Below, piece by piece: positions 17,008 through 26,112 of a stretch of DNA of 64,000 bases (its first letter is position 1; each line of letters opens with the position of its first letter). Source of the stretch: Sphingomonas sp. KRR8 (GTDB lineage: Bacteria; Pseudomonadota; Alphaproteobacteria; Sphingomonadales; Sphingomonadaceae). The notes beneath the pieces were generated by a model. The model did no database searches, had not been told where the DNA came from, and was given only the letters and a program-made list of their open reading frames with translations. The stretch covers positions 1,798,001-1,862,000 of the forward strand of contig NZ_CP097462.1 in NCBI RefSeq assembly GCF_023559245.1. Direction: 5' to 3'. The translations under genes were made by a program, and so were the position numbers.

Positions 17008-17933
17008 AGGACGTCGAAGGACGTCCAGTTCACGGGGTCGTCCTCCCCTTCATCATCTTCACGCTGATCTGGGGTTCGACCTGGATCGTCATTCGCGACC
17101 AGCTGGGCGCGGTTCCGCCGCAATGGTCGGTCGCCTACCGGTTCGCGATCGCCGCCGGAGCCATGTTCGCCATTGCGCTCGTCAAGCGCAGCCCGCTCCG
17201 CGTCGAGCGGCGCGACTGGTGGCTGCCCGCGCTGGTCGGGCTGTTCCAATTCTGCGTCAACTTCAACTCGGTCTATGTGGCCGAGCATTTCATCACCTCG
17301 GGGCTGGTCGCGACGGTCTTTGCGCTGCTGCTGGTCCCCAACAGCCTGTTTGCCTGGCTGCTTCTCGGCCAGCGTCCGGGCGGCCGATTTCTTGCCTGTT
17401 CGGGGATCGCCATTGCCGGCATCAGCCTGCTCTTCTGGCAGGAACTGGAGCGTGATCAGGCGAACAGCTGGCACGTCCTGCTTGGCATTGGCTGGACGCT
17501 GTGCGGTGTGCTCGGCGCGTCGATCAGCAACGTCGTGCAGGCGACCGAACGGGCGCGACACATTCCCATTCTGACCCTGCTCGCATGGTCGATGCTGGCC
17601 GGCGCCATCGCGGACGCGACCGTTGCAGTGATCGTCGCGGGACCGCCGGTGCTCGATCTGCGTCCCGCTTACTGGGGCGGGCTCGTCTATCTGGCGCTGC
17701 TCGCCTCGGCGGTCTGCTTCACCCTGTACTTCCCGGTGGTGCGCAAGATCGGACCGGGCAAGGCGGCCTACAGCAGCGCGCTGGTGCCGATCGTCGCCAT
17801 GGCGCTGTCGACCGCCTTCGAAGGCTACCGGTGGACAGCGCTATCCGCGGGCGGCGCGATCCTTGCGATTGGCGGAATGCTGCTGGCGCTGATGAGCCGG
17901 CGCCCGGCGACGCCGGCTCCTCCGTCCGACTAG
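17004..17933 (+). CDS. EamA/DMT family exporter
   Basis: A protein of 309 residues with ten hydrophobic helices in two EamA repeats, the drug/metabolite transporter fold; the first repeat opens with TLIWGSTWIVIRDQLGAVPP. It starts at GTG 17004 inside the stop of the threonine-aldolase-like gene, so it is translationally coupled. Such carriers export amino acids or small metabolites across the inner membrane; the substrate is not readable. The 3' end shares CTAG with the convergent M48 protease gene. Confidence 0.9.
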   Translation: MKDVEGRPVHGVVLPFIIFTLIWGSTWIVIRDQLGAVPPQWSVAYRFAIAAGAMFAIALVKRSPLRVERRDWWLPALVGLFQFCVNFNSVYVAEHFITSGLVATVFALLLVPNSLFAWLLLGQRPGGRFLACSGIAIAGISLLFWQELERDQANSWHVLLGIGWTLCGVLGASISNVVQATERARHIPILTLLAWSMLAGAIADATVAVIVAGPPVLDLRPAYWGGLVYLALLASAVCFTLYFPVVRKIGPGKAAYSSALVPIVAMALSTAFEGYRWTALSAGGAILAIGGMLLALMSRRPATPAPPSD

Positions 17934-19201
17934 AACTTGGCCGGCAGCGGCGCTGGACGCATGATCCCGCGCTGCTCGGGCGGCAGTTCATTCAAATGCT
18001 GCGCCTTCCACTCCATCGACCTGCGTACCCGGTTGTAGCCCGAGGGATGGTCGAAGAAGATGATTTCTTCGAGCCGGCCGGGCTGCAGCTTGCGATATTC
18101 GCCCAGCATCATCGACACACCCGCGAAGCCGTCCGGCTCCCTTGCCGCGTCGAGCCCGAAGGCGTCCGCCTCGATCTCGTGCACCCGAGTGATGCTGTTC
18201 GTGACTGGGGTCAGCAGCAGCATGATTGCGCTGCCGAGCGCCACGTAGAGCGGAAGCGCGGCGGGATCAGCGGGATCGCTGACCTTCCAGCGGCCGGCAT
18301 GCCGCTTGAGCAGGCGGGGCGAGAGCCACCACAAGAGGAAGAAGACCAGCAGCCACACCAGCGCGAACTCACCAATCAGGGAGACCACGTGATTGAGCAT
18401 ATAATGCCCCATCTCGTGACCCATCACCGCCTTCACTCCGGGCGGTGAGACGCGCTTGAGAAGATTGTCGTTCAGCGTGATCCGCACCGTCGGCCCAAGA
18501 CCGGAGACATTGGCCGAAATTCGGTCGCTCTGCCTGGAAGCGTCGGACACGTAGATGTTGTCGGCCGGAATGTGCTGGGCATGCGCCATGGCCAGGATCT
18601 GGTCACGCAAAGGCCCCGGCTGCATCGGCGTATATTGGTTGAACAGGGGCGCGATGAGCACGGGGAACACCAGCGCACCAAGCGCGGTGAAGCTGGTCAT
18701 CACCAGCGCGCCCCACACCCACCAGCTGCGTGGCGCGCGGCGGATCACGGCGAAGATGCCCGCAATGATCAGCGGTCCGACCACCAGGTTGACGAGCAGG
18801 TCCTTGCCTTCTTCGCCGAACCAGCCCGCCATCGACAGGTTGGACAAACCGTACTGATGCTCGCGGAAATAACCGGTGTAGAGGCTCCACGGCAGCAGGA
18901 TGAGGGTCGTCACCAATAGATAAGGGATGACGTACAGCATCACTCGCCGCGTCGGCCCCTTGCCGACCCGCCTGGCCCAAGCACTCCAGCGCGCCGACCA
19001 GCCGAAGTGAAGCAACGCCCAGTTTATCAGTACGCTCAGCAAGGCATTCCACAGCAGCAGCCAGTAGCCGCCTTCAAAATAGGCGTCGGACCGCGCTCGC
19101 GCGGCGCCCTGAACCATCGCCATATAGGCCTGCGTCGCTTGGTCGACGTCGAACCCGCCGGCTGCCGGCGCACTGCCGGCGGCCATCATCAGCAGCTGCA
19201 T
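17930..19201 (-). CDS. M48 family Ste24-like membrane metalloprotease
   Basis: A protein of 423 residues. Several hydrophobic helices (about 55-75, 100-125, 155-175, 185-210 and two after the active site) surround the zinc site HEMGH at about 260; the third ligand Glu lies in the EIEADAFGLD segment. The preceding SDASRQSDRISANVSG matches CAAX prenyl protease 1 (Ste24) homologues. In bacteria such proteins are membrane quality-control proteases. Start ATG 19201 (MQLLMMAAG) is chosen over a longer form because it leaves an 83-base gap to pepN. Confidence 0.9.
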   Translation of the reverse strand: MQLLMMAAGSAPAAGGFDVDQATQAYMAMVQGAARARSDAYFEGGYWLLLWNALLSVLINWALLHFGWSARWSAWARRVGKGPTRRVMLYVIPYLLVTTLILLPWSLYTGYFREHQYGLSNLSMAGWFGEEGKDLLVNLVVGPLIIAGIFAVIRRAPRSWWVWGALVMTSFTALGALVFPVLIAPLFNQYTPMQPGPLRDQILAMAHAQHIPADNIYVSDASRQSDRISANVSGLGPTVRITLNDNLLKRVSPPGVKAVMGHEMGHYMLNHVVSLIGEFALVWLLVFFLLWWLSPRLLKRHAGRWKVSDPADPAALPLYVALGSAIMLLLTPVTNSITRVHEIEADAFGLDAAREPDGFAGVSMMLGEYRKLQPGRLEEIIFFDHPSGYNRVRRSMEWKAQHLNELPPEQRGIMRPAPLPAKF

Positions 19202-19284
19202 GATCGTTCCTCCCCCGTGACGGTCGTAGCCGATGGGATTCGCTAGGGCTAGCGCCTGCCCCACGGCGACCCTAAGTCCGCTCT

Positions 19285-21873
19285 ATGCTTGATGTCCGTA
19301 CCGCGCCCGCTGCCCCTTCCGCCATTCACCGTGCCGACTACCGACCGCCGGACTGGCTGGTGCCGGCGATCGCGCTGGACTTCACGCTCGACCCCGAGCG
19401 CACGATTGTCCGCTCCCGGCTGGAGGTCAGCCGGAACGGCGAGCACGACCTTCCGCTGCGTCTTGCGGGCGAGGAGCTCGATCTGCTTTCCCTTCGCGTC
19501 GACGGGGAACCGCGCGAACTGCTGATCGAGGACGATCAGCTGGTCATCGACCTGACCGGCGCCACCGCCGTGGTGGAAACCGAAGTCGCCATCCGCCCGG
19601 CCACCAATACCAAGCTGATGGGGCTCTATTCCTCCGGCGGCCTGCTCTGCACCCAGTGCGAAAGCCAGGGCTTCCGCCGCATCACCTATTTCCCCGACCG
19701 GCCCGACGTGCTCAGCAAGTATCGGGTCCGGATGAGCGCGGACCGGACGGCTTTCCCCGTCCTGCTTTCTAACGGCAATCCACTTGCCACCGGTGAGGGT
19801 GAGAACGGCACTCATTGGGCCGAGTGGGAAGACCCTTTCCCCAAGCCCTGCTACCTTTTCGCGCTGGTCGCCGGCGACCTCGCCGTGAACCGCGACAGCT
19901 TCACAACCATGACCGGCCGCGAGGTCGAGCTTGGCATTTGGGTGCGTGAGGCCGACCTGCCCAAGACCGGGCACGCCATGTGGGCGCTGAAGCAGGCGAT
20001 GGCGTGGGACGAGCAGGCCTATGGCCGGGAATATGACCTCGACCGGTTCAACATCGTCGCCGTCAGCGATTTCAACTTCGGCGCGATGGAGAACAAGGGT
20101 CTCAACATCTTCAACACGCGCTACGTGCTGGCCGACCGGGAGACCGCCAGCGACGGCGACTTCGACGCCATCGCCGCCGTGGTCGCGCACGAATATTTCC
20201 ACAACTGGTCGGGCGACCGGGTCACCTGCCGCGATTGGTTCCAGCTGTCGCTGAAGGAAGGCCTGACCGTCTTCCGCGACCAGAGCTTCAGCGAGGCGAT
20301 GGGCAGCCCGGCGGTCGAGCGGATCGACCAGGTCCGCACCCTGCGCGCCGCGCAATTCCCCGAGGACGCCGGACCGCTAGCTCACCCCATCCGGCCCGAC
20401 AGCTATATCGAGATCACCAACTTCTACACCGCCACCGTCTACAACAAGGGCGCGGAGGTGATCCGCATGCTCCGGACAATCCTTGGGGCGGAGGATTACC
20501 GCAAAGGCACCGACCTCTATTTCGAGCGGCACGACGGACAGGCGGTTACCTGCGAGGATTTCGTCAAGGCGCTGGAAGACGCCAGCGGCCGCGACCTCAC
20601 CCAGTTTCGCCGCTGGTATGCCCAGGCGGGGACGCCCAAGGTCAGTGCCCGGCTCGAGCAGGATGATGACGGCGCCACGCTGCACCTCAGCCAGCAAACG
20701 CCGCCGACGCCCGGCCAAGCCGACAAGCATCCGGTCGTGCTCCCGCTCAAGACGGCGCTGATCGGCCGGGACAGCGGCCGCGAGCTGGTGCCTGAGCAGG
20801 TGATCCTGCTGACCGAGGGCGAACAGAGCATCCGCTTCGACGGGCTGACCGAGCCGGCCCTGCTGTCCATCAACCGCAATTTCTCCGCGCCCGTGATCAT
20901 GGACGTCGCCCGCCAGCCGGGTGAGCTGGAGGCGCTGGCCGTGTCGGACACCGACAGCTTCGCGCGCTACGAGGCCTTGCAGGAGCTGATGCTGCGCGAG
21001 CTGCTATCCGGCATCAACGAGGGCCCGTTGAATGCGGAGCCGGTAATCGCCGCGGCGCGCGCCACGCTGACCAGCAATGCGCTTGATCCCGCCCTCAAGG
21101 CCGACGCACTGCTGCTGCCAAGCGAAACCATGCTAGCCGAACGGCGCGAGACCAGCGATCCGGCGGTCATCCACCGTGTTCGCGACACGTTGCGGGCGGC
21201 GATCGGGACCGCGCTGAAGACCGAGCTGCGCGACCATTATGACGCGGCCTCCAGAGCCAATCCGGAGAGCCTTTCCGGCGAGGACAAGGGCCTGCGCCGG
21301 TTGCGCGCGACCACCCTCGGCTACCTCGCCGCGGCGGACCCGGACCTCGCCCGGGAGCTTGCGCGGGAGCAGTATGAGTCGGCTCGCACCATGACCGAGC
21401 GGCAGTCGGCGCTCGGCGTCCTCGCCATGCTTGGCGGGCCGCAGGCGGATGCGGCGCTGGCCGACTTCTTCAATCGCTTCAAGGCGGATGCCCTGGTCAT
21501 CGACAAATGGTTCGGCATCCAGGCGTCGGTGCCCTCGGATGCGACGCTCGACCGGGTCGTGCAGCTGGCCGCTCATCCTGACTTCACGATGGCGAACCCC
21601 AACCGCCTGCGCGCGCTGGCCGGCAGCTTCGCGGCGACGCCGTTCGCCTTCCACCGCGCCGATGGGCGGGGCTACGAATGGCTGGCCGACGTCATTCTCA
21701 AGACGGACGCCATCAACCCGCAAACAGCCGCGCGCTTCGTCCCGGCGCTCGGTCGCTGGCGCAAGCTGGAGCCGGGCCGGGCCGCGCTGATGCGCAAGGC
21801 GCTTGATCGCATCTTTGCCCAGCCGAACCTCAGCAAGGATGTGTTCGAACAGGTCAGCAAGAGCCTGGGCTAA
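19285..21873 (+). CDS. pepN: Aminopeptidase N (M1 family)
   Basis: A protein of 862 residues, the proteobacterial PepN size. It removes N-terminal residues from peptides in the cytoplasm. The substrate-anchoring GAMEN sits at about 266-270, the zinc site HEYFHNW at about 302-308, with the third ligand Glu downstream in LKEGLTVFRDQ. An immunoglobulin-like domain and a helical C-terminal solenoid follow. No signal peptide. Divergent from the M48 protease. It is followed by a stretch of about 290 bases without a clear gene. Confidence 0.95.
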   Translation: MLDVRTAPAAPSAIHRADYRPPDWLVPAIALDFTLDPERTIVRSRLEVSRNGEHDLPLRLAGEELDLLSLRVDGEPRELLIEDDQLVIDLTGATAVVETEVAIRPATNTKLMGLYSSGGLLCTQCESQGFRRITYFPDRPDVLSKYRVRMSADRTAFPVLLSNGNPLATGEGENGTHWAEWEDPFPKPCYLFALVAGDLAVNRDSFTTMTGREVELGIWVREADLPKTGHAMWALKQAMAWDEQAYGREYDLDRFNIVAVSDFNFGAMENKGLNIFNTRYVLADRETASDGDFDAIAAVVAHEYFHNWSGDRVTCRDWFQLSLKEGLTVFRDQSFSEAMGSPAVERIDQVRTLRAAQFPEDAGPLAHPIRPDSYIEITNFYTATVYNKGAEVIRMLRTILGAEDYRKGTDLYFERHDGQAVTCEDFVKALEDASGRDLTQFRRWYAQAGTPKVSARLEQDDDGATLHLSQQTPPTPGQADKHPVVLPLKTALIGRDSGRELVPEQVILLTEGEQSIRFDGLTEPALLSINRNFSAPVIMDVARQPGELEALAVSDTDSFARYEALQELMLRELLSGINEGPLNAEPVIAAARATLTSNALDPALKADALLLPSETMLAERRETSDPAVIHRVRDTLRAAIGTALKTELRDHYDAASRANPESLSGEDKGLRRLRATTLGYLAAADPDLARELAREQYESARTMTERQSALGVLAMLGGPQADAALADFFNRFKADALVIDKWFGIQASVPSDATLDRVVQLAAHPDFTMANPNRLRALAGSFAATPFAFHRADGRGYEWLADVILKTDAINPQTAARFVPALGRWRKLEPGRAALMRKALDRIFAQPNLSKDVFEQVSKSLG

Positions 21874-22130
21874 GCGCCTTTCCGGGCGAGCCCCGCCGGG
21901 TCACGGAGTTTCCCTGGTGAGGGCGTAACCAGTGCGCGTATCGGCCGCAAACTCTGGCCGATTTTGGCGCTGGACCAGGTCACCAATCCGACCAGCGAAG
22001 TTTCCCTGCTGTGACCTTCGGCAGGGCAGAGGTTCCCTCGCTGGAGGGCGTCTCGGGGCGCGTGCGATTGCCGAAGGCGCGGTCACCCGAGCGGGTAGCC
22101 AAGCAGCCGCAATCCTACTCTGCAAGCTGG
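21874..22130. other. Gene-free stretch after pepN
   Basis: Nothing convincing is seen here: reading frames present lack ribosome sites and protein-like composition, and no hairpin with a T-run follows the pepN stop. Composition is more AT-rich than the flanking genes, and it leads into the repeat-bracketed block at 22134-22538. Confidence 0.5.
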
Positions 22131-22133
22131 AAT

Positions 22134-22157
22134 GTCTGCTTTGGGTGGAAAGCAGAC
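22134..22157. repeat. Hairpin repeat copy 1 (sphingomonad-type intergenic repeat)
   Basis: GTCTGCTTT 22134-22142 pairs with AAAGCAGAC 22149-22157 across GGGTGG: a perfect nine-base stem. It aligns at about 22 of 30 positions with the copy at 22515-22538. I recall the sequence type (GTCCGCTTT-GGGTCG-AAAGCGGAC) as a common intergenic repeat in sphingomonad genomes; that is memory, not a search. Confidence 0.7.
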
Positions 22158-22163
22158 AACGAA

Positions 22164-22493
22164 TTATCCGACTGCGGTCCAGATACTTTCGATAAGTCGC
22201 ACAGAAAGCGACGTCACAATTGTGAGCAGCACGGCGAGAATTCGCGCCCAAGATGACCTGCGAACTTGAAGCCACAGCGTTATCGCGAACCAAAGAGCCA
22301 GCAGAGGCAGGAAGAGCGTGAGCTCTCTTGCCTTGGAGACATCGCAAGCGCGCATTGCTGGGCTGTCATCACGAGGGAGACACTCCCCCATCAGCAGCCC
22401 GTAAAGGTTAATCGCCACGCCAATGAAGCCCAGAAGGCAGGAGTGAGCAAAGCGAAACCAGCTTTCCCTGCTTGATGAGCTATTCACAAGCAT
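22164..22493 (-). CDS. Orphan small membrane protein of 109 residues
   Basis: Three hydrophobic stretches at about 18-35, 57-76 and 83-103, joined by a short loop holding two cysteines (CLPRDDSPAMRACD). It is probably an inner-membrane protein; no family is recognised. Base composition is clearly less GC-rich than the flanking genes, and the gene fits almost exactly between two copies of a hairpin repeat (22134-22157 and 22515-22538). There is no strong ribosome site before ATG 22493. It may be a recently acquired cassette, or not a true gene. Confidence 0.5.
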   Translation of the reverse strand: MLVNSSSSRESWFRFAHSCLLGFIGVAINLYGLLMGECLPRDDSPAMRACDVSKARELTLFLPLLALWFAITLWLQVRRSSWARILAVLLTIVTSLSVRLIESIWTAVG

Positions 22494-22514
22494 CAGCTAT
22501 TGTGAACACAGAAC

Positions 22515-22538
22515 GTCCGCAATGGGTCGGAAGCGGAC
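22515..22538. repeat. Hairpin repeat copy 2
   Basis: GTCCGC 22515-22520 pairs with GCGGAC 22533-22538; the inner AAT/GAA positions no longer pair well. Relative to copy 1 the stem carries paired changes (T-A to C-G) that keep the hairpin. It lies 21 bases upstream of the start of the orphan membrane gene. Confidence 0.65.
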
Positions 22539-22573
22539 ATCAGTCCGCGAGGTTCAACAATCCTTCCGCAGCC

Positions 22574-23149
22574 TCAGCCGCCGACCCAGCCAGCGACCTG
22601 AGTTGCCACCGCATTGGCCGCCTGGTTGAGCGCCGGGCCGACCGTCGCCGGGGTGCCGTCGGCGGGCGCCGTCGCTTCGAACCGGCGGGTTTCGACCTGA
22701 GCGCCGCCCTGGGTCGCCAGGGTCGCGTCATAGGTCACGATCACCTGGCGTGACGCCGCGTCGTAACCGAAGCGCTGAAGCGTTCCGCTGACGCGAAGGC
22801 CCGGGTCGAGCGCGGTCTGGCCCGGCTCCAGCACCACGCGGTTGGTAGTTCGCCGCACCGTTTCGCTGACCAGGGCCTGGAACAGCTGGTCGGGCGTCGC
22901 GGTATATTGCAGGCCCTTGATGTAGGTGATCTCGCCCGGCCGCTCGAGCACGGGGACGCGCACCTGGCGGATCTCGCGGGCGACCAGCGGCACGTCGATC
23001 GTCACCGCCTGCCCGGCGGCGGCGCTGCGCTGGATGGCGACGGGCGCGGCCGATGGCGTGAGGGTCAGCAGGGTAGGCGGCGGCTTTCCGCCGAAACAGG
23101 CGGTCAGAACCAGCGCCGCGGCGGCCGGCAGGAATGTCACGGCGCGCAT
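22574..23149 (-). CDS. ABC-type transport auxiliary lipoprotein (PqiC-like)
   Basis: A protein of 191 residues with a lipoprotein signal peptide ending LVLTAC (Cys18 lipidated). The body matches the ABC-type transport auxiliary lipoprotein family (PqiC/YmbA), small outer-membrane or periplasmic partners of MCE lipid transporters. It is the last gene of the mla-like operon; its ATG overlaps the MlaD-like stop by one base. It probably receives or holds the periplasmic end of the MCE assembly. Confidence 0.85.
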   Translation of the reverse strand: MRAVTFLPAAAALVLTACFGGKPPPTLLTLTPSAAPVAIQRSAAAGQAVTIDVPLVAREIRQVRVPVLERPGEITYIKGLQYTATPDQLFQALVSETVRRTTNRVVLEPGQTALDPGLRVSGTLQRFGYDAASRQVIVTYDATLATQGGAQVETRRFEATAPADGTPATVGPALNQAANAVATQVAGWVGG

Positions 23150-24102
23150 CAGCGGCCCTTTCTCGCTTGGTGGTCGGGCAGCTTGGGGCTGCCAAGAATG
23201 CCGGTGACCCCGCCCTGGTCGAGCCGTTCGGTCACGCCCTGCATGCTGGTGGTCAGCTGGCGCAAGTCATGCACCAGCCGGTTGACCTCCGGCAGCGTGG
23301 ACTTGCTGAGGTTCTGAACGCCGGGCCGGGCGTCGGCGACCAGCGCGTCGATGTTGGCGGTCGTCTGCTGGATGGAGGCGATCGACTTCCTGAGGTCCTG
23401 AGCCGCCGGGCGGCCCTCCTCGTCGACCAGGCGACTGGTGTTGTTGGCAAGCTTGGCAACCTGGTTGGCGGCCTCACCCGCATTGCGCGCGGCGATCTGT
23501 GCTTCCTTCAGCGTGTCGGCCATCTCCGGCGCCCGCTGCGCGAGCACGCGGCTGGTTTTGTCGACATTTTCGAGGATGTCGCTGATGGCGTTCTGGTTCT
23601 TGTCGCTGAGCAGCTCGGTCAGGCGTTCGGTCAGCCGCTGGATGCGGTCGAGCAGTTCCGGCGCGCTGTTGAGCAGCGCACCAAGGCCGCCGGCCGAGCT
23701 TGGCACCACCGGGCAGCCTTGCGGCCCCGCGATGTCGAGCGGCTTGGCGCCCTTGACCGCACCGTCGAGCTGGATCTCGCTCACGCCGGTGAAGCCGACA
23801 CCCTTGATCTGGGCGGTGGTGCCCTGCAGCACCGGCGTCTTGTCCTCTACCTCGATGCGGACCCAGACGAATTCGGGCCGGTCGGGCAGCAGGCTGATCT
23901 TCGTGATCTGGCCCACCGGAACGCCCGAGAAGCTGACGTTGGAGCCTTTGTTGAGCCCGCCGACACCCTGGCTGAAGTAGATGTCGAAGCACTTGCGCTT
24001 CTCGGTGTTGACGCCGCTGATCCAGACGAAGAACAGCAATAGCCCGGCCAGGAGGCCGAGCACGACGCCACCCACCAGCACATGGTTGGATCGGGTTTCC
24101 AT
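23149..24102 (-). CDS. mlaD: MlaD-like MCE domain protein
   Basis: A protein of 317 residues: a single N-terminal membrane helix (about 9-28), then an MCE domain (about 38-118, with NVSFSGVPVGQITKI and TAQIKGVGFTGVSEIQL), then a long helical tail rich in heptads (about 140-300). MCE proteins form periplasmic rings or tubes that carry phospholipids between membranes. The tail is longer than in E. coli MlaD, closer to the MCE proteins of the alphaproteobacterial and Mce types. It lies 21 bases downstream of the ATPase gene and overlaps the lipoprotein gene by one base. Confidence 0.9.
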   Translation of the reverse strand: METRSNHVLVGGVVLGLLAGLLLFFVWISGVNTEKRKCFDIYFSQGVGGLNKGSNVSFSGVPVGQITKISLLPDRPEFVWVRIEVEDKTPVLQGTTAQIKGVGFTGVSEIQLDGAVKGAKPLDIAGPQGCPVVPSSAGGLGALLNSAPELLDRIQRLTERLTELLSDKNQNAISDILENVDKTSRVLAQRAPEMADTLKEAQIAARNAGEAANQVAKLANNTSRLVDEEGRPAAQDLRKSIASIQQTTANIDALVADARPGVQNLSKSTLPEVNRLVHDLRQLTTSMQGVTERLDQGGVTGILGSPKLPDHQARKGR

Positions 24103-24123
24103 AAGGTCGCCGCTACTCCCGTC

Positions 24124-24924
24124 TCACGCTGCCGCCGCAGCGCGTCCGCGCGGCCCGTTGAAATATTCTTGAATCCACGGATGGTCGAGTTTCAATAACC
24201 GATCAATGGTGTCGACGGCGACGACCCTGCGGTCAGCCAGCACCGCGACCCGGTCGCAGATGGCGTACAGGCTGTCGAGGTCGTGGGTGATGAGGAAGAC
24301 CGTGAGGTCCAGACGGGCGCGCAGGTCCAGGATCAGCTGGTCGAAGGCTTGCGCGCCGATCGGATCGAGACCGGCCGTCGGCTCATCGAGGAACAGCAAT
24401 TCCGGATCGAGTGCCAGCGCCCGCGCCAGGCCGGCGCGCTTGCGCATGCCGCCCGACAGCTCCGCCGGATATTTGGCGCCAGTGTCCGGCGAGAGGCCGG
24501 ACATGGCGATCTTGTAGCTGGCGATTTCATCGAGCAGCGGCGGCTTGATGAAGGGGAAATATTCCCGGATCGGCACCTCGACATTCTCGGCCACGGTCAG
24601 GGTCGAGAAGAGCGCGCCGTTCTGGAACAGGATGCCCCAGCGGCGGCGGATGTTCTTCGCCTCCGCCTCGTCGCGGCCGATCATGTTCTCGCCGAGCACG
24701 CTGATCTCGCCCGCGTCCGGCGTCTGCAGCCCGATGATCGAGCGCATCAGCACCGACTTGCCCGTACCCGAGCCGCCGACCACGCCGATGATCTCGCCCC
24801 GGCGGACCTCGAGGTCGAGGTCCTCGTGGATGACCTGTTCACCGAAGCTGTTGCGCAGGCCGTGCACGCTGATGATGGGCGGACCATCCGTGTCGATGCG
24901 CGGCCCGCCGGCGGCGACCGCCAT
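24124..24924 (-). CDS. mlaF: MlaF-like ABC transporter ATPase
   Basis: A protein of 266 residues with all ABC motifs: Walker A GGSGTGKS at about 50-57, the signature LSGGMRKRAGLARAL, Walker B LLFLDEPTAGLDP, and the switch His in LITHDLDSL. It powers the MlaE permease for lipid movement across the envelope. The ATG at 24924 overlaps the permease stop by one base (TGATG), so the two subunits are made together. Confidence 0.93.
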   Translation of the reverse strand: MAVAAGGPRIDTDGPPIISVHGLRNSFGEQVIHEDLDLEVRRGEIIGVVGGSGTGKSVLMRSIIGLQTPDAGEISVLGENMIGRDEAEAKNIRRRWGILFQNGALFSTLTVAENVEVPIREYFPFIKPPLLDEIASYKIAMSGLSPDTGAKYPAELSGGMRKRAGLARALALDPELLFLDEPTAGLDPIGAQAFDQLILDLRARLDLTVFLITHDLDSLYAICDRVAVLADRRVVAVDTIDRLLKLDHPWIQEYFNGPRGRAAAAA

Positions 24925-26003
24925 CAGATCCACCCGAGTGAGCTGAAGAAGACCGCGAACACGGCGTCGAGCACGATCACCATGAAGATCGACTGGACCA
25001 CGGCGGCGGTGGTCTTGAGCCCGACCTGCTCGCTGTCGTTCGCCACCAGCATGCCCTGGAAGCAGCCGGCCAAGGCGATGATGAAGCCGAACACCGGCGC
25101 CTTGATCAGGCCGACCCACAGGTCGGTCGTCGGCACCACTTCGGCGATGCGCTGGACGTAGGTGATCGGCGGAATGCCAAGCCCGACCCAGCAGAACAGC
25201 CCGCCGCCGATGATGCTGGTCAGCATGGCCCAGAAGGCGAGCAGCGGCATCATCGAGACCGCCGCCAGCAGGCGAGGGATCACCAGCGCCTCGATCGGGG
25301 AAACGCCGATGGTCCGCATGGCGTCCACCTCCTCGGTGATCTTCATGGTCCCGATCTGCGCCGCGAAGGCCGAGCCCGATCGCCCGGCGACCATGATGGC
25401 GGTCATCAGGGGGCCCAGCTCGCGGACGGTGATCCGGCCGATCAGGTTGATGGTATAGACCTCCGCGCCGAACTGCTGGAGCTGCACCGCGCCCTGCTGG
25501 CCGATGACGATGCCGATGAGGAAGCTCATCAGCCCGATGATGCCGAGCGCGCGGACCCCGACCACGTCGAAGCCCTGGACCACGGCGTTGACGCGGAACC
25601 GCCGCGGGCGCCGGATCAGGGTCGCGAAGCCGACCAGGGTCGCGCCGAAGAAACCGATCAGGCCCGTGAGCGTGCGGCCGCTCTCGATGGTCCAGGCGCC
25701 GATCTCGGCGACCACGCCGCCCTGTTTTTCGGGAATCACCGGGGCCGGGTGATCGGCCTCCGCCACCTGCTCCAGCAGGTCGCCATACTGCTTGCTGGCG
25801 CCGACCAGGTTGGCGCCGCGATCGCGGACCGCCCGATGAATAAGGTAAGCCCCGACCGTGTCCATCCGCTCGACCCCGGCGAGGTCGATCGTCACCGGGT
25901 CGGGCAAGGCGTCGAGCTCGCGGCTCATGGAGCCGACACGGGCGATGGTCATCGCACCATGGGGGGCGAAGACGTTGTCGGGTCGTTGCGCTGCCGTCGC
26001 CAT
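24924..26003 (-). CDS. mlaE: MlaE-like ABC permease with fused N-terminal STAS domain
   Basis: A protein of 359 residues. The first 85 or so residues form a STAS domain (PVTIDLAGVERMDTVGAYLI), the role played in E. coli by the separate MlaB; the rest is the MlaE permease with five to six helices and the conserved GRSGSAFAAQIGTMKITEEV coupling segment. It is the first gene of the leftward operon permease-ATPase-MCE-lipoprotein, which should maintain outer-membrane lipid asymmetry or carry a special lipid. A 109-base gap separates it from the divergent CDP-alcohol phosphotransferase gene. Confidence 0.92.
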   Translation of the reverse strand: MATAAQRPDNVFAPHGAMTIARVGSMSRELDALPDPVTIDLAGVERMDTVGAYLIHRAVRDRGANLVGASKQYGDLLEQVAEADHPAPVIPEKQGGVVAEIGAWTIESGRTLTGLIGFFGATLVGFATLIRRPRRFRVNAVVQGFDVVGVRALGIIGLMSFLIGIVIGQQGAVQLQQFGAEVYTINLIGRITVRELGPLMTAIMVAGRSGSAFAAQIGTMKITEEVDAMRTIGVSPIEALVIPRLLAAVSMMPLLAFWAMLTSIIGGGLFCWVGLGIPPITYVQRIAEVVPTTDLWVGLIKAPVFGFIIALAGCFQGMLVANDSEQVGLKTTAAVVQSIFMVIVLDAVFAVFFSSLGWI

Positions 26004-26112
26004 TGCCCGACGAGATGCGCGAAAGAGCGCGGCAAGACAACCGCTGTCATCTTGTCATGCGTGCAGGATCGCGCTTGCTCCGCCGCCAGCGCCCGGCCAA
26101 GCAGGGACGGCG

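Noticed and set aside
22134-22538. CRISPR or insertion sequence at the paired repeats
   Set aside because: There are only two degenerate copies about 380 bases apart, with no spacer pattern, no transposase and no target duplication that I can see.
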